Assembly (NCBI RefSeq): GCF_025264625.1
Contig: NZ_CP093313.1
Location: 3,286,001 to 3,350,000, forward strand
DNA: 64,000 nucleotides
DNA from: Occallatibacter riparius
Lineage (GTDB): Bacteria > Acidobacteriota > Terriglobia > Terriglobales > Acidobacteriaceae
Direction of reading: 5' to 3'
Part shown: positions 1 to 9,438 of the stretch, in pieces
Layout of the letters: each line of letters begins with the position of its first letter
Position numbering within the stretch: the stretch's first letter is position 1
Position numbers and translations under genes: made by a program
The notes under the pieces: generated by a model
What the model was told of the DNA's origin: nothing
Databases searched by the model: none
The model's input: the letters and a program-made list of their open reading frames with translations, nothing else

Positions 1-267
1 AGTACGGTCGAGAATCCAGTTGTTTACGATGCATCCTGTCACGGCCCTGTGTTGGATGCCATATCGGTCGTGTAGAGTGGCAGCGTACTCTGGTGTCCAC
101 GGAACAGGCAATCCGTATCCCTGCACTTCATAGTGCCCATGCCAGGTGTCCCATCGTGCGGCGAGATTTCCGCTGATGGACGCAATTGGCCAGAGGCCAT
201 AGACCCACCACACCAGCAAGCAGAAGATGCTCAACGCGGCCGCCGGAAGGATCAACCACTTCTTCAT
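1..267 (-). CDS. Partial small membrane-anchored or secreted protein (3' end outside window)
   Basis: An open reading frame of 89 codons runs off the left edge without a stop. It starts at the ATG at 267 on the minus strand and reads MKKWLILPAAALSIFCLLVW, a typical basic-hydrophobic leader or single membrane anchor. It continues with a Trp/Tyr/His-rich stretch (RWDTWHGHYEVQGYGLPVPW) with no recognised domain. It is divergent from trmD, with about 200 bases between them. No family is recognised; the leader places it in the envelope or periplasm. Confidence 0.6.
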   Translation of the reverse strand, partial: MKKWLILPAAALSIFCLLVWWVYGLWPIASISGNLAARWDTWHGHYEVQGYGLPVPWTPEYAATLHDRYGIQHRAVTGCIVNNWILDRT

Positions 268-463
268 CACATTTATTCTGACTCCAAAGGAGTCGGTCCG
301 CTTAGGTTATCCATGCTGCAGCCATCACTGACCGTTGACCAGCGTACTGAAGCCAGCGGAACAACAGGCCTTCAGTGTCATTCATGGCTGATGGCCAACA
401 TTATAGGCACCCCAAGCCGCCTCAGTGGGGATAAGCGGGGCCGCTATCATCAAGAGAACGAAT

Positions 464-1315
464 ATGCGCTTCGATCTGGTCACCATCTTTCCGGGATTCT
501 TCGCCGGTTTCTTCGAGCACGGCATCGTGCGCCGCGCGCAGGCCGACGGGCTGGTGGAGATTGGTGTGCACGATCTGCGCAGCTTTACGCACGACCGGCA
601 CCGGACAGTCGATGACCGGCCGTTCGGAGGCGGCGAGGGGATGGTACTGAAGCCCGAGCCGCTGGCGCGGGCTATGGAGGCCATGGGGATCGCGCCGAGA
701 CAACAGCGGGTCCTTCGCTCCGCTCAGGATGACAAAGCTGAGGGTGAGCCCATTTCAGGTGGAACTCGCGTCATCCTCACCTCGGCGCAGGGCTGCCGTT
801 TCGACCAGTCCGTTGCCCGCGAGCTGGCTCAACTCGACCGCGTCGTCCTGATCTGCGGGCGCTACGAAGGCGTGGACGAGCGGATCAACGAGCTCTACTG
901 CGACATGGAACTGTCTATCGGCGACTATGTGTTGAGCGGCGGCGAGCTGGCGGCGGCTATCGTGCTCGACGCAACGATGCGCTTGATTCCCGGCGTGCTG
1001 GGCAATGAAGCTTCAGGCGAGTTCGAAAGCTTCGGCGCGGCAGACGCTTCCATCACGACTGACGTAGAGGGCGTGCCGCGCTCGCAGCACGGCTCCGGAG
1101 GCTTGCTCGATTACCCCCATTACACGCGGCCTGCCGAGTTCGCAGGCCTGCGTGCGCCCGAGGTTCTGCTGAACGGCGATCACCAGCAGATCCGCCGCTG
1201 GCGCCGCGAACAGCAGTTGCGCAAGACGCTCAGGAACCGGCCCGACCTGCTGGAGCGTGCCCCGCTGAGCGAGGAAGACCGCCGGGTTCTCGAGGCGATC
1301 AAGGAACAGGGATAG
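464..1315 (+). CDS. trmD: tRNA (guanine-N1-)-methyltransferase TrmD, with an inserted palindromic-element peptide
   Basis: SAM-dependent trefoil-knot methyltransferase that makes m1G37 in tRNAs to prevent frameshifting. Conserved blocks are RFDLVTIFPGFF at the N-terminus, FTHDRHRTVDDRPFGGG, LICGRYEGVDERI, SIGDYVLSGGEL, IPGVLGNEAS and YPHYTRP. An in-frame ATG lies 39 bases upstream at 425, but 464 gives the canonical N-terminus and has a purine-rich AAGAGAA just before it. The protein is 283 aa, longer than the usual ~250. Part of the excess is RVLRSAQDDKAEGEPISGG between the first two conserved regions (about 700-765), which is the translation of a genomic palindromic repeat; the rest is a linker before LLDYPHYTRP. 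A strong terminator follows. Confidence 0.96.
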   Translation: MRFDLVTIFPGFFAGFFEHGIVRRAQADGLVEIGVHDLRSFTHDRHRTVDDRPFGGGEGMVLKPEPLARAMEAMGIAPRQQRVLRSAQDDKAEGEPISGGTRVILTSAQGCRFDQSVARELAQLDRVVLICGRYEGVDERINELYCDMELSIGDYVLSGGELAAAIVLDATMRLIPGVLGNEASGEFESFGAADASITTDVEGVPRSQHGSGGLLDYPHYTRPAEFAGLRAPEVLLNGDHQQIRRWRREQQLRKTLRNRPDLLERAPLSEEDRRVLEAIKEQG

Positions 1316-1339
1316 GGAATAGCGACAGGGCAGGAACGA

Positions 1340-1367
1340 AAAGGCCCGCGCCGGAGCGCGGGCCTTT
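1340..1367. terminator. Intrinsic terminator between convergent trmD and ppiD-like gene
   Basis: A perfect 12-bp stem, AAAGGCCCGCGC / GCGCGGGCCTTT, with a CGGA loop. A-rich on one side and T-rich on the other, it can serve both convergent genes. Confidence 0.85.
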
Positions 1368-1389
1368 GAGTCGAAGTCGCCCGGGAGGC

Positions 1390-3363
1390 TTACTGGCCGC
1401 CCTGATCCGGCTGTTGCTGCATAGCCTTGGCGTTGTAGGCAATCAGGTTCTTCTTCTTATAGGTGTCGGCCACATTCGCGGCAAACACCGAGAACGCCTC
1501 GTTGCGGCGCTGGTCGACCATCTGCTCCTTTGCCTGGTCGAAGCTCTTCTGGATGTCCTGATCCGTGGGCGCGACCTTGTCGTCGATCTTGGCCACTACG
1601 CCGGTGCGGCCGGCATTGATGGGACCGCTGACGTCGCCGGGCTTCATCTCAAAGAGCTGCGGTGCAAGCTGACCCACCGCACCGAAGTCGGGAACCTGCG
1701 CGCTCTGGCCGACGAGGTCGCTGGTCTTCACGGTGGCGCCTTCCTCCTTGGCAGCCTTGGCGAAATCGCCCGCCTTGGCCTTGTTGGCCAGCTCCTGCGT
1801 CTTGGCATTCAGCAGTCCGGGAAGTTGCTGGTTGCGGAAGTCGTCGAGCACGTGGCTCTTCCAGTCGGCGAATGTAGGCGCATGCGCCTTCGTGATGTCC
1901 GTTACCTGGAAGATGGCGAACCCCTCTCCCGTGGTCGCGGTCTGCGGCTTATCACCCTTGTTGGTCTGGAAGGCTTTCGAGACAAGCTCGGCACCATCAG
2001 GCAGCGTGGAGATCGTTCCACCTGCGGCGACCGGCGGTGTGGTTGTTAGTTCAAGGTGATGCGCAGCGGCCGTGGCCTGCAGGCCTTTGGAAGCGGCCTC
2101 CTGCTGCAGCTGCTTCGCGTAGTTGTCCTCCGCCTGCGAGACGGACTGGCGGCTCAGCGTGGCCTTGATCGTGTCCGTCACTTCAGCCAGCGACTGAGCG
2201 TGCGCGTCCTGGCGCTCTTCCACCTGGACAACGTGATAGCCGAACTGCGACTTCACGACGGCAATGTCGCCGATCTTGTTGTTGAAGATCGCCTTGTCGA
2301 ACTCGGGCACCATGCGGCCGGGCTGAGCGAAACCGAGCTCGCCGCCGGAGTCCTTGGAGCCAGGATCGTCAGAGTTCTTCTTGGCGAGCTCAGTCCAGTT
2401 GCCGCCGTTGCGGAGCTGCTTCGCAATGTCCTCGGCCTTCGCCTTGGCGGCAGCGTCGGTCTTGGCGTCCGCGCCGGCATCCACCTTGATGAGGATGTGG
2501 CGCGAGCGGGCCTGCTTGGGCACCTGGTACTCGGACTGGTGCTGGTTGTAGTAGCTCTGGATCTCCTGCTGCGAGGGCTGCGGGATGCCGCCGGGAAGCT
2601 GGTTCGGCGTGAAAGCGAAGTAGGTGATGGTGCGCTGCTCGGGAACCGCATTTGCGTAGCGCGCCTGGTTCTTCTGGAAGAAGGCCTGCAGCTCGGCGTC
2701 AGACGGGTTGATAGTCTTGCGCAGGTCATCGCCGTTGATCACCGCATAGTCGAACTTGATCTTGGTGTTTTCTTTGCGGTAGCTGTCGCGGACTTCCTGA
2801 TCGCCGACCGAGACGCTGGCCGTGATCAGCTTCATCAGGCGGTCAATGACGATCTGGCGGCGGATGCCGTCTTCAAAATCAGCCACCGACATGTTGGCGC
2901 GGGTGTTCACCAGGTTGGTGTAAGCTGCGTCGCCAATGTAGTTCCCGTTCGGGAAGATAGTCTGGCCCATCATGCCCGTATGCAGGAATTTCTTCACGTC
3001 GTCGTTGGTCGCCGTGACGCCGAGCTTGTCTGCTTCGGTGAGCAGGATCTGCTGCTGCACCAGCCGCTGGCCGGCCTGCTGCGTCATGAAGTTCAGAATC
3101 ATCGGGTTATCCGCGTACTGCGGATACTGCTGCAGTTGCTGGCGCGCGGCCCGCTGCACTTCCTGAAGACTGACCGTGTCGCCAGTGCGGAGAATCTTGC
3201 TGTACCAGTGCGGAAACACTTCGGCGTAGGTGTCAGGGGTGGCAGCGGCGGAGTTCATCAGCCCGGGGATCAGGTAGACGACCATGCCGATGGAGGCGGC
3301 GCCAATGATGACGATGTAGATGGCCTTCGCCATCTTGGTGTCTTTCTGCAGGAAACGAATCAT
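1390..3363 (-). CDS. PpiD-like membrane-anchored peptidyl-prolyl isomerase / periplasmic chaperone
   Basis: 657 aa. A single N-terminal membrane anchor (about residues 12-32, IYIVIIGAASIGMVVYLIPG) is followed by a SurA-N-like helical region with Gln-rich segments. A parvulin-type rotamase domain begins at about residue 280: ARSRHILIKV, then NSDDPGSKDSGGELGF and KSQFGYHVVQVEER, the classic PPIC blocks. A second, degenerate SurA/PPIC-like C-terminal half follows. Architecture and length (~620-650) match PpiD/SurA_N_3 proteins, which help fold proteins leaving the Sec translocon. It is convergent with trmD and stands alone. Confidence 0.85.
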   Translation of the reverse strand: MIRFLQKDTKMAKAIYIVIIGAASIGMVVYLIPGLMNSAAATPDTYAEVFPHWYSKILRTGDTVSLQEVQRAARQQLQQYPQYADNPMILNFMTQQAGQRLVQQQILLTEADKLGVTATNDDVKKFLHTGMMGQTIFPNGNYIGDAAYTNLVNTRANMSVADFEDGIRRQIVIDRLMKLITASVSVGDQEVRDSYRKENTKIKFDYAVINGDDLRKTINPSDAELQAFFQKNQARYANAVPEQRTITYFAFTPNQLPGGIPQPSQQEIQSYYNQHQSEYQVPKQARSRHILIKVDAGADAKTDAAAKAKAEDIAKQLRNGGNWTELAKKNSDDPGSKDSGGELGFAQPGRMVPEFDKAIFNNKIGDIAVVKSQFGYHVVQVEERQDAHAQSLAEVTDTIKATLSRQSVSQAEDNYAKQLQQEAASKGLQATAAAHHLELTTTPPVAAGGTISTLPDGAELVSKAFQTNKGDKPQTATTGEGFAIFQVTDITKAHAPTFADWKSHVLDDFRNQQLPGLLNAKTQELANKAKAGDFAKAAKEEGATVKTSDLVGQSAQVPDFGAVGQLAPQLFEMKPGDVSGPINAGRTGVVAKIDDKVAPTDQDIQKSFDQAKEQMVDQRRNEAFSVFAANVADTYKKKNLIAYNAKAMQQQPDQGGQ

Positions 3364-3479
3364 GAGTGGATTTTCAGACCTTCAGCTCTCTACGCGCGCA
3401 GGGCCACCGATTTCAGGCGGCAAACAGCGTGCAGTTCTCGCTCGGCGCGGTTCGATTCATTATAAAGGCAGGGAAGGGA

Positions 3480-3536
3480 AAGCGGGTAAAAGGGAATAGG
3501 GAGTAGGAAGTAGGGAGTAGAAAGGCAAGGGGCAGG
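3480..3536. repeat. Degenerate purine-rich short tandem repeat
   Basis: In the 288-base gap upstream of the PpiD-like gene the sequence cycles through GGGAATAGG, GGAGTAGGAAGTAGGGAGTAG and AAGGGGCAGGGA. It resembles purine-rich repeats elsewhere in the window (about 18250, 34262, 51961 and 61584). No ORF or promoter is evident in it. Confidence 0.5.
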
Positions 3537-3585
3537 GATTAAGCGTTAATTGAACCAGTTGCTGAGGTTGCGGCGAACGCAGAAC

Positions 3586-3607
3586 GGGCATCCCGCTTGG
3601 GATGCCC
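3586..3607 (-). terminator. Terminator-like hairpin downstream of the BON-domain gene
   Basis: A perfect 9-bp stem GGGCATCCC / GGGATGCCC with a 4-base loop, 45 bases beyond the stop of the minus-strand gene at 3652. The T-tract is poor on both sides, so efficiency is uncertain. Confidence 0.6.
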
Positions 3608-3651
3608 CTTCTTGCTTTCTGTACCTTATTCCCTACTGGCTGATCCCTGCT

Positions 3652-5001
3652 TTACCGCCAGTAGTAGTATCCGCCGCTATAGACGTACGGGTGGTAGTAA
3701 ACCGGGCCGTAGGGTCTGTAGTAGCCCGGAGGCGGTGGAGGATAGCCGGGCCGGTAGTAGCCGCGGCGATAAAGCTGCGGGCCGCCGGGGTAGAGACCCT
3801 GGGCCAGCCGCATCGCTTCTTCCTGGCTGACCGGGTCGACTGTTACTGGTGCGTTCAGGTGGAAGGTCACGAGTGCCTCGGCGGGGATCCACGCGTGCGG
3901 GCCGCCGGCTGCCGAAACGGCTGTGCCTGCGCCGCCACCGGCGACTGCTCCGACCGCTGCGCCTCCACCACCGCCCACCGCGCCGCCGATGATCGCTCCG
4001 ATGAGGGCGCCACCAATGGCGTTACCCACGGTGTGGCCGGTCTTGCTGGGGCCTTTCACGCGGAACTCGTCCGATTGCAACGGATACTGGCGGCCGTCGA
4101 TGTCGAGACCGGTTATGGCGAGCGCCAGTTCGGGCGAGCCGGTAAGCTGGCCGGCGTGCTTGCTCTGCGTAACCACGCCGTGCACGATAGCGCCACGCGG
4201 AATGGCCAGGTAGCCGTTCACGGCGACGTCCTGAATGACCACGAAGTCCAGCGGCTGGCCGGCGACGGCGTGCTTCTCGTCAATGGCGGCATTGGTGCGC
4301 AAATTCAGCGTTGTGCCCGGCAGAATCGTGATCGGCCCCCGGGCGATGGAGTAGCCGCGCCCGTAAGGTTGTGCATATCCCGGCGGAGGCGTCTGCGGCG
4401 GATAGTACGGTCCAGGGCCACCCGGGCGTGCGTAGCCGGGACCCTGCGGCGGCTCATACTGGCCAGGCGTCTGGCCGGTGCCGGGAGGCGGCGTCTGCAC
4501 CTGAGGCTGCTGCTGCTGAGGATAATTTTGGGCCTGCTGGTTCTGGTCAGGGTAGCCCTGCTGCGGAGCCTGATCGGGCGAAGGCGAGTAGCTGGGCGGA
4601 TTCTGGTTGTCGGGCTGATTTCCCGCCACGGGAGCGCTGCCCTCGTCCGGCGGAGGAACGTTATTCGGATCGTCTGCGGGATTGCCGATCCTCAGCTTGT
4701 TGTTCACTTTGGTGACACCGGCGACCTTGCCGGCAATGGACTCGGCGAGCTGCTGGTCGGCCTCGCTGGCCACGGTTCCAGACAGCGTGACCTCGCCCTG
4801 GATGGTGGCCGCGGTAATCAGGTCATTCTTAAGGGCGGCGGAGGCATCGAGGGCGTGGACAACGTCCATCTCGATCTGCCCATCCGTGCGCGAGCCCGTG
4901 GCCGTACCCGCATCTTGTGCGAGCAAAACTGACCCGGAGAGTGCCAAGGCTGCGGCGGTGGCGAGGACCTGAAATCTTATCTTGTTCAGCCGATCGTTCA
5001 T
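3652..5001 (-). CDS. Exported BON-domain protein with Pro/Gln/Tyr-rich linker and Gly-rich segment
   Basis: 449 aa. The start at 5001 has AGAGGAGAA at good spacing and gives a signal peptide ending near LALSGSVLLAQ. Residues ~35-105 form a BON domain (GQIEMDVVHALD...VTLSGTVASEADQQLAESIAG), a fold linked to membrane or phospholipid attachment. A ~100-residue Pro/Gln/Tyr-rich linker follows, then a beta-rich domain (ITILPGTTLNLRTNAAIDEK) and a glycine-zipper-like run (AIGGALIGAIIGGAVGGGGG) that could insert in a membrane. The tail is rich in YYRPG. Likely periplasmic or outer-membrane-associated; exact role unknown. Confidence 0.8.
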   Translation of the reverse strand: MNDRLNKIRFQVLATAAALALSGSVLLAQDAGTATGSRTDGQIEMDVVHALDASAALKNDLITAATIQGEVTLSGTVASEADQQLAESIAGKVAGVTKVNNKLRIGNPADDPNNVPPPDEGSAPVAGNQPDNQNPPSYSPSPDQAPQQGYPDQNQQAQNYPQQQQPQVQTPPPGTGQTPGQYEPPQGPGYARPGGPGPYYPPQTPPPGYAQPYGRGYSIARGPITILPGTTLNLRTNAAIDEKHAVAGQPLDFVVIQDVAVNGYLAIPRGAIVHGVVTQSKHAGQLTGSPELALAITGLDIDGRQYPLQSDEFRVKGPSKTGHTVGNAIGGALIGAIIGGAVGGGGGAAVGAVAGGGAGTAVSAAGGPHAWIPAEALVTFHLNAPVTVDPVSQEEAMRLAQGLYPGGPQLYRRGYYRPGYPPPPPGYYRPYGPVYYHPYVYSGGYYYWR

Positions 5002-5213
5002 ATTCGTTCTCCTCTCTTGGGAGGTAAGCCGAACTTATTGCAATGCCTACAGCTTAGACGCACTGCGCCGGTTCGATGTCGTTTCTTCGAACCCCGATTC
5101 CGGGGAAAAGTTGTTCTGGCGGTTCTGCCGCGGAGTGACCGTGAACTCGCGCCGTTTCCTATGCGATAGACGCTCTGCGGCCGCCGCAGTTTACCGCCAC
5201 CTCACCTCGCGCA

Positions 5214-7067
5214 CTACCCGGCGGAACGCTGCCTGGAGGCAAGCGTTTCATCATCGGGCAGGAAGAGGTGGAACACCGTCCCGGAGGGCCCGCCATTTCC
5301 CGCGGCCCGGCTGCGCACACTCACGAGGCCTCGGTGCTTCTCGATGATCTCCTGGCTGACCCAGAGCCCGAGTCCGGTACCAATCGCTTCCTTGGTGGTG
5401 AAGAACGCCTCAAAAATGCGGCTGCGTACGTCGGGAGACATGCCCGAACCGGTGTCGGCCACCGTGAGGCGGACGCCTTCCGCCTCGCCGTTCGTCCAGC
5501 ACCGCGAACGCCGAGCCCGCACGATCAGCCGCCCGCCGCTCGCGGTGGCGTCGATGGCGTTGCCCACCAGATTGGCCAGCACCTGGCGGATCTCGCCTTC
5601 ATAGCAGAAAAGCGTGGCCTCCGGGTCCATCTCGCTCTCAAGCGCGATATTGAGCGTGTGCATCCGCGTTTTGTAGAGGTCGAGGATGGAGTCGACAAGC
5701 TCGCCCACGCGGGCGCGCACCGGCAAGGTCGACTGGCGATAAAACCGCAGTGTCTTCTGTGCGATCTCGGCGATGCGGCGCGTTTGGTGCTCCGCCATGT
5801 GCACGTAATCGAGGGCCGGACCGCTCAGCCCGCTGAACGTGCGCAGCAGGTAGAGCAAGTTGGTAAGGCCCTCGAGCGGATTATTAATTTCATGCGCGAT
5901 GGAGGCGGCCAGGCGGCCGGTGGCGGCCAGTTTTTCGGTCTTGCGCAAGGCTTCCTCGGAACGGACGCGCTCGCTGACATCGCGGATGATGACCCCCGCC
6001 CAGCGCACCTGGCTGGGACTGGTGCTGACCGGATAGGCGCTGACCAGCCACGTCCAGGGGCCCGGGACGGTAACTCCATGGAATTCCAGGTCGCTCACCG
6101 GCTCCTCAGTGATGAAGACCTTCTGAAGCGCCTCATGAAACTGTCCGGCGACTTCGGTAGGAAAGAGCTCCTCGGGCGTGCGGCCCAGCTGCCTGCTGAT
6201 CGGAATCCCCGTCAGATCGGCGAATATCTGGTTTACGCGCACAGTGCGTGCGTGGCGGTCGTAGAAGGCGAAGCCAACCGGCGCGTACGCCAGCATGGAG
6301 TCGAGAAGCGAGAGCGTGTCGCGCAGGCCGGAGCGCTGCTCGTCGACGGCTGCCACCATGCGATTGAACGCGGCGATCAGGTCGCCGATTTCGTTGCTTG
6401 TAGTGATGGGAAGCGGAAAGCTCCCGCTTGATTCTGGCGACGAAGCGAGCTCGCGCGTGCCCTTATGCAGCAGAGCCAGCGGCAGGGAAATACCCCGGGT
6501 GATAAGCAGCACCAACAACGCAGAGGCGCCGATCCAGATCAGCGCGAAGATGCCGGTCCCGCGCAGCACTCCGTCCAGTTCTTCGGTATCCCAATGGCGG
6601 TCCGACTCGATCCACGCATAGCCGTAGAGGTTGGCGCCGGAGTAGATGGGCTTCACCGATTCCCATCGGTCCTTATCGACCGTGATGACTCGTGCCTTCG
6701 TGCTGTTGCGAACCAGTGGGATTTGCGCGAGTTCTGCGGCATCGAGCGAGCGGGCGCGCTGGTCGTCGCTGCTCTCGTAGAGGGTGTTGCCCGCCGGATC
6801 GGTGACTCGGACGCGAGAGACCGACGGCGCCTGGCTCATCATGTGCGCCGATAGCGCAATCCAATCAGGGCTCTGTTTGCGCAGAGCCTCCTCGGCCTGC
6901 TCGACCACTGAGTCGGCCTGGTGCGCGAGCCGGTGCTCGGCGCGGCGATGAATATCCCGCTGCTGCAGGTTAACCAGCAGCAGGGCGAATAGACCGACGG
7001 ACAGGACCTCAAGCAAGGCGAGGCCGAAAATCATCTGCCATCGGATAGAACGGGGCCACCAACGCAT
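5214..7067 (-). CDS. Membrane sensor histidine kinase (HAMP-PAS-HisKA-HATPase), orphan
   Basis: 617 aa. TM1 is at ~10-32 and TM2 at ~170-195, enclosing a periplasmic sensor region of ~135 residues. HAMP is at ~195-245 (TRGISLPLALL...NEIGDLIAAFNRM) and a PAS domain at ~255-370 (FYDRHARTVRVNQIFADLTG). HisKA follows with the phospho-acceptor His at about residue 392 in SIAHEINNPLEG. The ATPase has the N box VGNAIDATASGG, G1 DTGSGM and G2 GTGLGLWVSQEI. The HEINNP form of the H-box is typical of NtrB-like kinases. No response regulator is adjacent, so its partner is elsewhere. The protein ends shortly after the ATPase domain and has no attached receiver. Confidence 0.9.
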   Translation of the reverse strand: MRWWPRSIRWQMIFGLALLEVLSVGLFALLLVNLQQRDIHRRAEHRLAHQADSVVEQAEEALRKQSPDWIALSAHMMSQAPSVSRVRVTDPAGNTLYESSDDQRARSLDAAELAQIPLVRNSTKARVITVDKDRWESVKPIYSGANLYGYAWIESDRHWDTEELDGVLRGTGIFALIWIGASALLVLLITRGISLPLALLHKGTRELASSPESSGSFPLPITTSNEIGDLIAAFNRMVAAVDEQRSGLRDTLSLLDSMLAYAPVGFAFYDRHARTVRVNQIFADLTGIPISRQLGRTPEELFPTEVAGQFHEALQKVFITEEPVSDLEFHGVTVPGPWTWLVSAYPVSTSPSQVRWAGVIIRDVSERVRSEEALRKTEKLAATGRLAASIAHEINNPLEGLTNLLYLLRTFSGLSGPALDYVHMAEHQTRRIAEIAQKTLRFYRQSTLPVRARVGELVDSILDLYKTRMHTLNIALESEMDPEATLFCYEGEIRQVLANLVGNAIDATASGGRLIVRARRSRCWTNGEAEGVRLTVADTGSGMSPDVRSRIFEAFFTTKEAIGTGLGLWVSQEIIEKHRGLVSVRSRAAGNGGPSGTVFHLFLPDDETLASRQRSAG

Positions 7068-7138
7068 TCGCTGACCTCAGGGAGTTCGATCGGGGGGCGT
7101 GTGCCTCAGTGTACAGAAAACGACTTTTTCATCATTCG

Positions 7139-8191
7139 TTAAGGCGCCGCAAGGGCACGGGCAATCTGCTTGCCGTGAAAGCGGCCATTTTCAATAAAGA
7201 TCTCATTGGTTCGCGATCCCGCCACAATGACGCCGGCCAGGTAGATTCCTGACACATTGCTACAAAGGGATTCGGAATCGCAGACGGGCAGGCGGTCGGG
7301 GCCTTCGAAGCGTACGCCAAGGCTTTCAAGGAAACTGAAGTCGGGTCGGTAGCCGGTGAGCGCAAACACGAAGTCGTTGCGAAGCACCTCGCGTCCGGCG
7401 GGCGTTTCCAGAATGGCGGTGTCGGGCGTGATCTCCACCACGCGCGAGTTGAACAAAGCGCGAATCTCGCCGTTCTTGATGCGGTTTTCGATATCGGGCT
7501 TGATCCAGTACTTTACGTGCCGGTGCATCTCCGGCCCGCGATGAACGAGTGTCACGCGCGCACCATGCCGCCACAGCTCCAGGGCGGCGATGGCGGCGGA
7601 GTTCTTGCCGCCGATGACGACGACGTCGGTCCCAAAGTAGGGGTGGGGATCGTTGTAGTAATGGTGAACCTTGCTTAGGCTCTCGCCAGGAATGTTCAGC
7701 AGGTTGGGAATGTCATAGTAACCGGTGGCAATGATGAGCTTGCGCGCGTGCAGCACGCTTGGACGGCCGAAGCGGTCAACCAGATGCGCTGTGAATGCGC
7801 CGTCGGCGCCGTCGATGTGCTCCACCCGCTGATACTGGCGCACATCGAGCTCGTAGTGTGCGGCCACCTGTCGGTAATACTCCAGCGCCTCATTGCGGGT
7901 AGGCTTGGCATGCGGGCTGGGGAAGGGAATGTCGCCGATCTCGAGTAGCTCCGAGGTTGTGAAGAACGTCATGTGCGACGGGTAGTGGAAAAGCGAGTTG
8001 CAGACGCAGCCCTTATCTACCAGGACGACTCGCAGCCCGGCCTTCTGGGTCTCAATTGCGCAAGACAGGCCTGTAGGGCCGGCGCCGATAACCAGCACGT
8101 CATACAGCGCTTCCGGCGTGGTTTTCTCGTCCGGGGCAGGCATGGTGAGGGGCCTGCGATCCGGCACGGAGTCGAGCGGGTAATCGGCCAT
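7139..8191 (-). CDS. ypdA: YpdA-family FAD-dependent putative bacillithiol disulfide reductase
   Basis: 350 aa flavoprotein with two dinucleotide-binding motifs: FAD-binding VLVIGAGPTGLSCAIE near residue 32 and NADPH-binding VVVIGGKNSAAIAALE near 190. The block FHYPSHMTFFTTSELLEIG is diagnostic of YpdA/Bdr, which reduces bacillithiol disulfide with NADPH. A closing block (VSGIYLAGVIVAGSRTNEIF) is also family-typical. An alternative Met start 16 codons downstream (8143) is possible, because the family usually begins close to the FAD motif. It is divergent from the next gene and no bacillithiol biosynthesis gene lies nearby. Confidence 0.88.
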   Translation of the reverse strand: MADYPLDSVPDRRPLTMPAPDEKTTPEALYDVLVIGAGPTGLSCAIETQKAGLRVVLVDKGCVCNSLFHYPSHMTFFTTSELLEIGDIPFPSPHAKPTRNEALEYYRQVAAHYELDVRQYQRVEHIDGADGAFTAHLVDRFGRPSVLHARKLIIATGYYDIPNLLNIPGESLSKVHHYYNDPHPYFGTDVVVIGGKNSAAIAALELWRHGARVTLVHRGPEMHRHVKYWIKPDIENRIKNGEIRALFNSRVVEITPDTAILETPAGREVLRNDFVFALTGYRPDFSFLESLGVRFEGPDRLPVCDSESLCSNVSGIYLAGVIVAGSRTNEIFIENGRFHGKQIARALAAP

Positions 8192-8478
8192 ACATATCTA
8201 GATTAGGGTACTCAGCTCGGGAGCTGTCGCAAAGCGGGACAACGTCATCGAGCCCGGCACACCGGAACAAGCCCGGGCTCCCATCGCCCTGCCAGACCTA
8301 TCGCGATTACGGCAAGGGCAGCGGCCATCCTGCGCAACTCAACTTCGGGCAGACGGATATGCGGTTAACAGTGAGCCGACCAGAAGCGCGCTGCTGCGAG
8401 CAAGCTGCGGAAGACTCGGCCGCGGTGAGGCCCTGAGGGTGCGCTGAAACAGCTTGCGCATCGTGTATTCTCGTTGCC

Positions 8479-9396
8479 ATGCACGGACAGCAGGTGGAAG
8501 GGCGAGTTGCGGGAAAGCGCGTCCCGCGGACCCGAGGCGGCGGGATCGTCGCGCTGATTGGCTTGACGATCTGCGGGTGTGCGGCTCACAGGCCGCTGCA
8601 GGTGCCTGTGGCGCAAGCTGCCGTCGTGGTCAGCGGCACGGCGCGCGAGGCTCTTCCCAACGACTATCTGCGTGTGAGCTTTCTGCCCGCAGACGTGAAG
8701 GTGACGAGCCTGGGGCGTCCTGGAGCGCTGCGCGCTTTCGTAACAGCAACGCCTCTCTATGCTCCGCCGCTCAAGCTCGCAGACCTTCCCGCCTACTCCG
8801 GCCTCGTGAACAACGACGCGAACGTTCTAGTTGCAATGCGCTGCAGGCCTCCGCAACCCGAGAAGGTGGATGCGGTGCTGGCCAGCTGGCCGAACGTGTT
8901 TGCAGCGATCCAGCGCGATGTTCCTGTGGATGCAACTGCGTGCAACGGCCAGCCTCCCGATCCGGCCACGCAGATGGCCTGCTACGCCAGGGCGTTCAGC
9001 GATCCCCCGTCGGCCGCCGTGCCGGCGTCACTTGCGCACGCGTTCAGCTATGCCGGAGCGCTTTACGATGGGCAACCGCAGCACACCGCGCTAGCCAACT
9101 GGCTGCAGTCCAACTACGGCATTTTTCCGGCGTTTGCGGGCACAGGCTATTCGGTGAAGGATTCGTACTATCTCGACAAGCAGCCGATGACGGCGCAGCA
9201 GATCCTCGCCAAATCCGTCTCGTCGGAGTACGTCCTCAAGAACGTCTCACTCGCCGATGCGGGTTGCCGGTGCATTTCGGTCGCTTCCTACACCGGGCGT
9301 TCAGCAGATCCGCTCGATCCGAATTTCATCGAGCAAGCAGGCGGCGCGGGCGAATGCAAAGCGGTGCCAAAGCTCCAGACGGGCAGGAAGAAGTAA
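8479..9396 (+). CDS. Putative lipoprotein of unknown function
   Basis: 305 aa. A basic N-terminus is followed by a hydrophobic stretch ending in a lipobox-like LTICGC near residue 34, so it is probably a lipoprotein. The mature part contains ADLPAYSGLVNNDANVLVAM and paired cysteines (ACNGQPPD...MACYARAF; AGCRCISVASY), suggesting disulfides in the periplasm. No family is recognised. The next gene is convergent and only 42 bases away. Confidence 0.65.
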   Translation: MHGQQVEGRVAGKRVPRTRGGGIVALIGLTICGCAAHRPLQVPVAQAAVVVSGTAREALPNDYLRVSFLPADVKVTSLGRPGALRAFVTATPLYAPPLKLADLPAYSGLVNNDANVLVAMRCRPPQPEKVDAVLASWPNVFAAIQRDVPVDATACNGQPPDPATQMACYARAFSDPPSAAVPASLAHAFSYAGALYDGQPQHTALANWLQSNYGIFPAFAGTGYSVKDSYYLDKQPMTAQQILAKSVSSEYVLKNVSLADAGCRCISVASYTGRSADPLDPNFIEQAGGAGECKAVPKLQTGRKK

Positions 9397-9438
9397 GCTG
9401 GGCGGCACCGTGCATCGGCGGCCGCGATAACGCAGGCA

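Noticed and set aside
133..615. 160-codon ORF overlapping trmD start
   Set aside because: It overlaps the partial minus-strand gene and trmD, with no domain and no good ribosome site.
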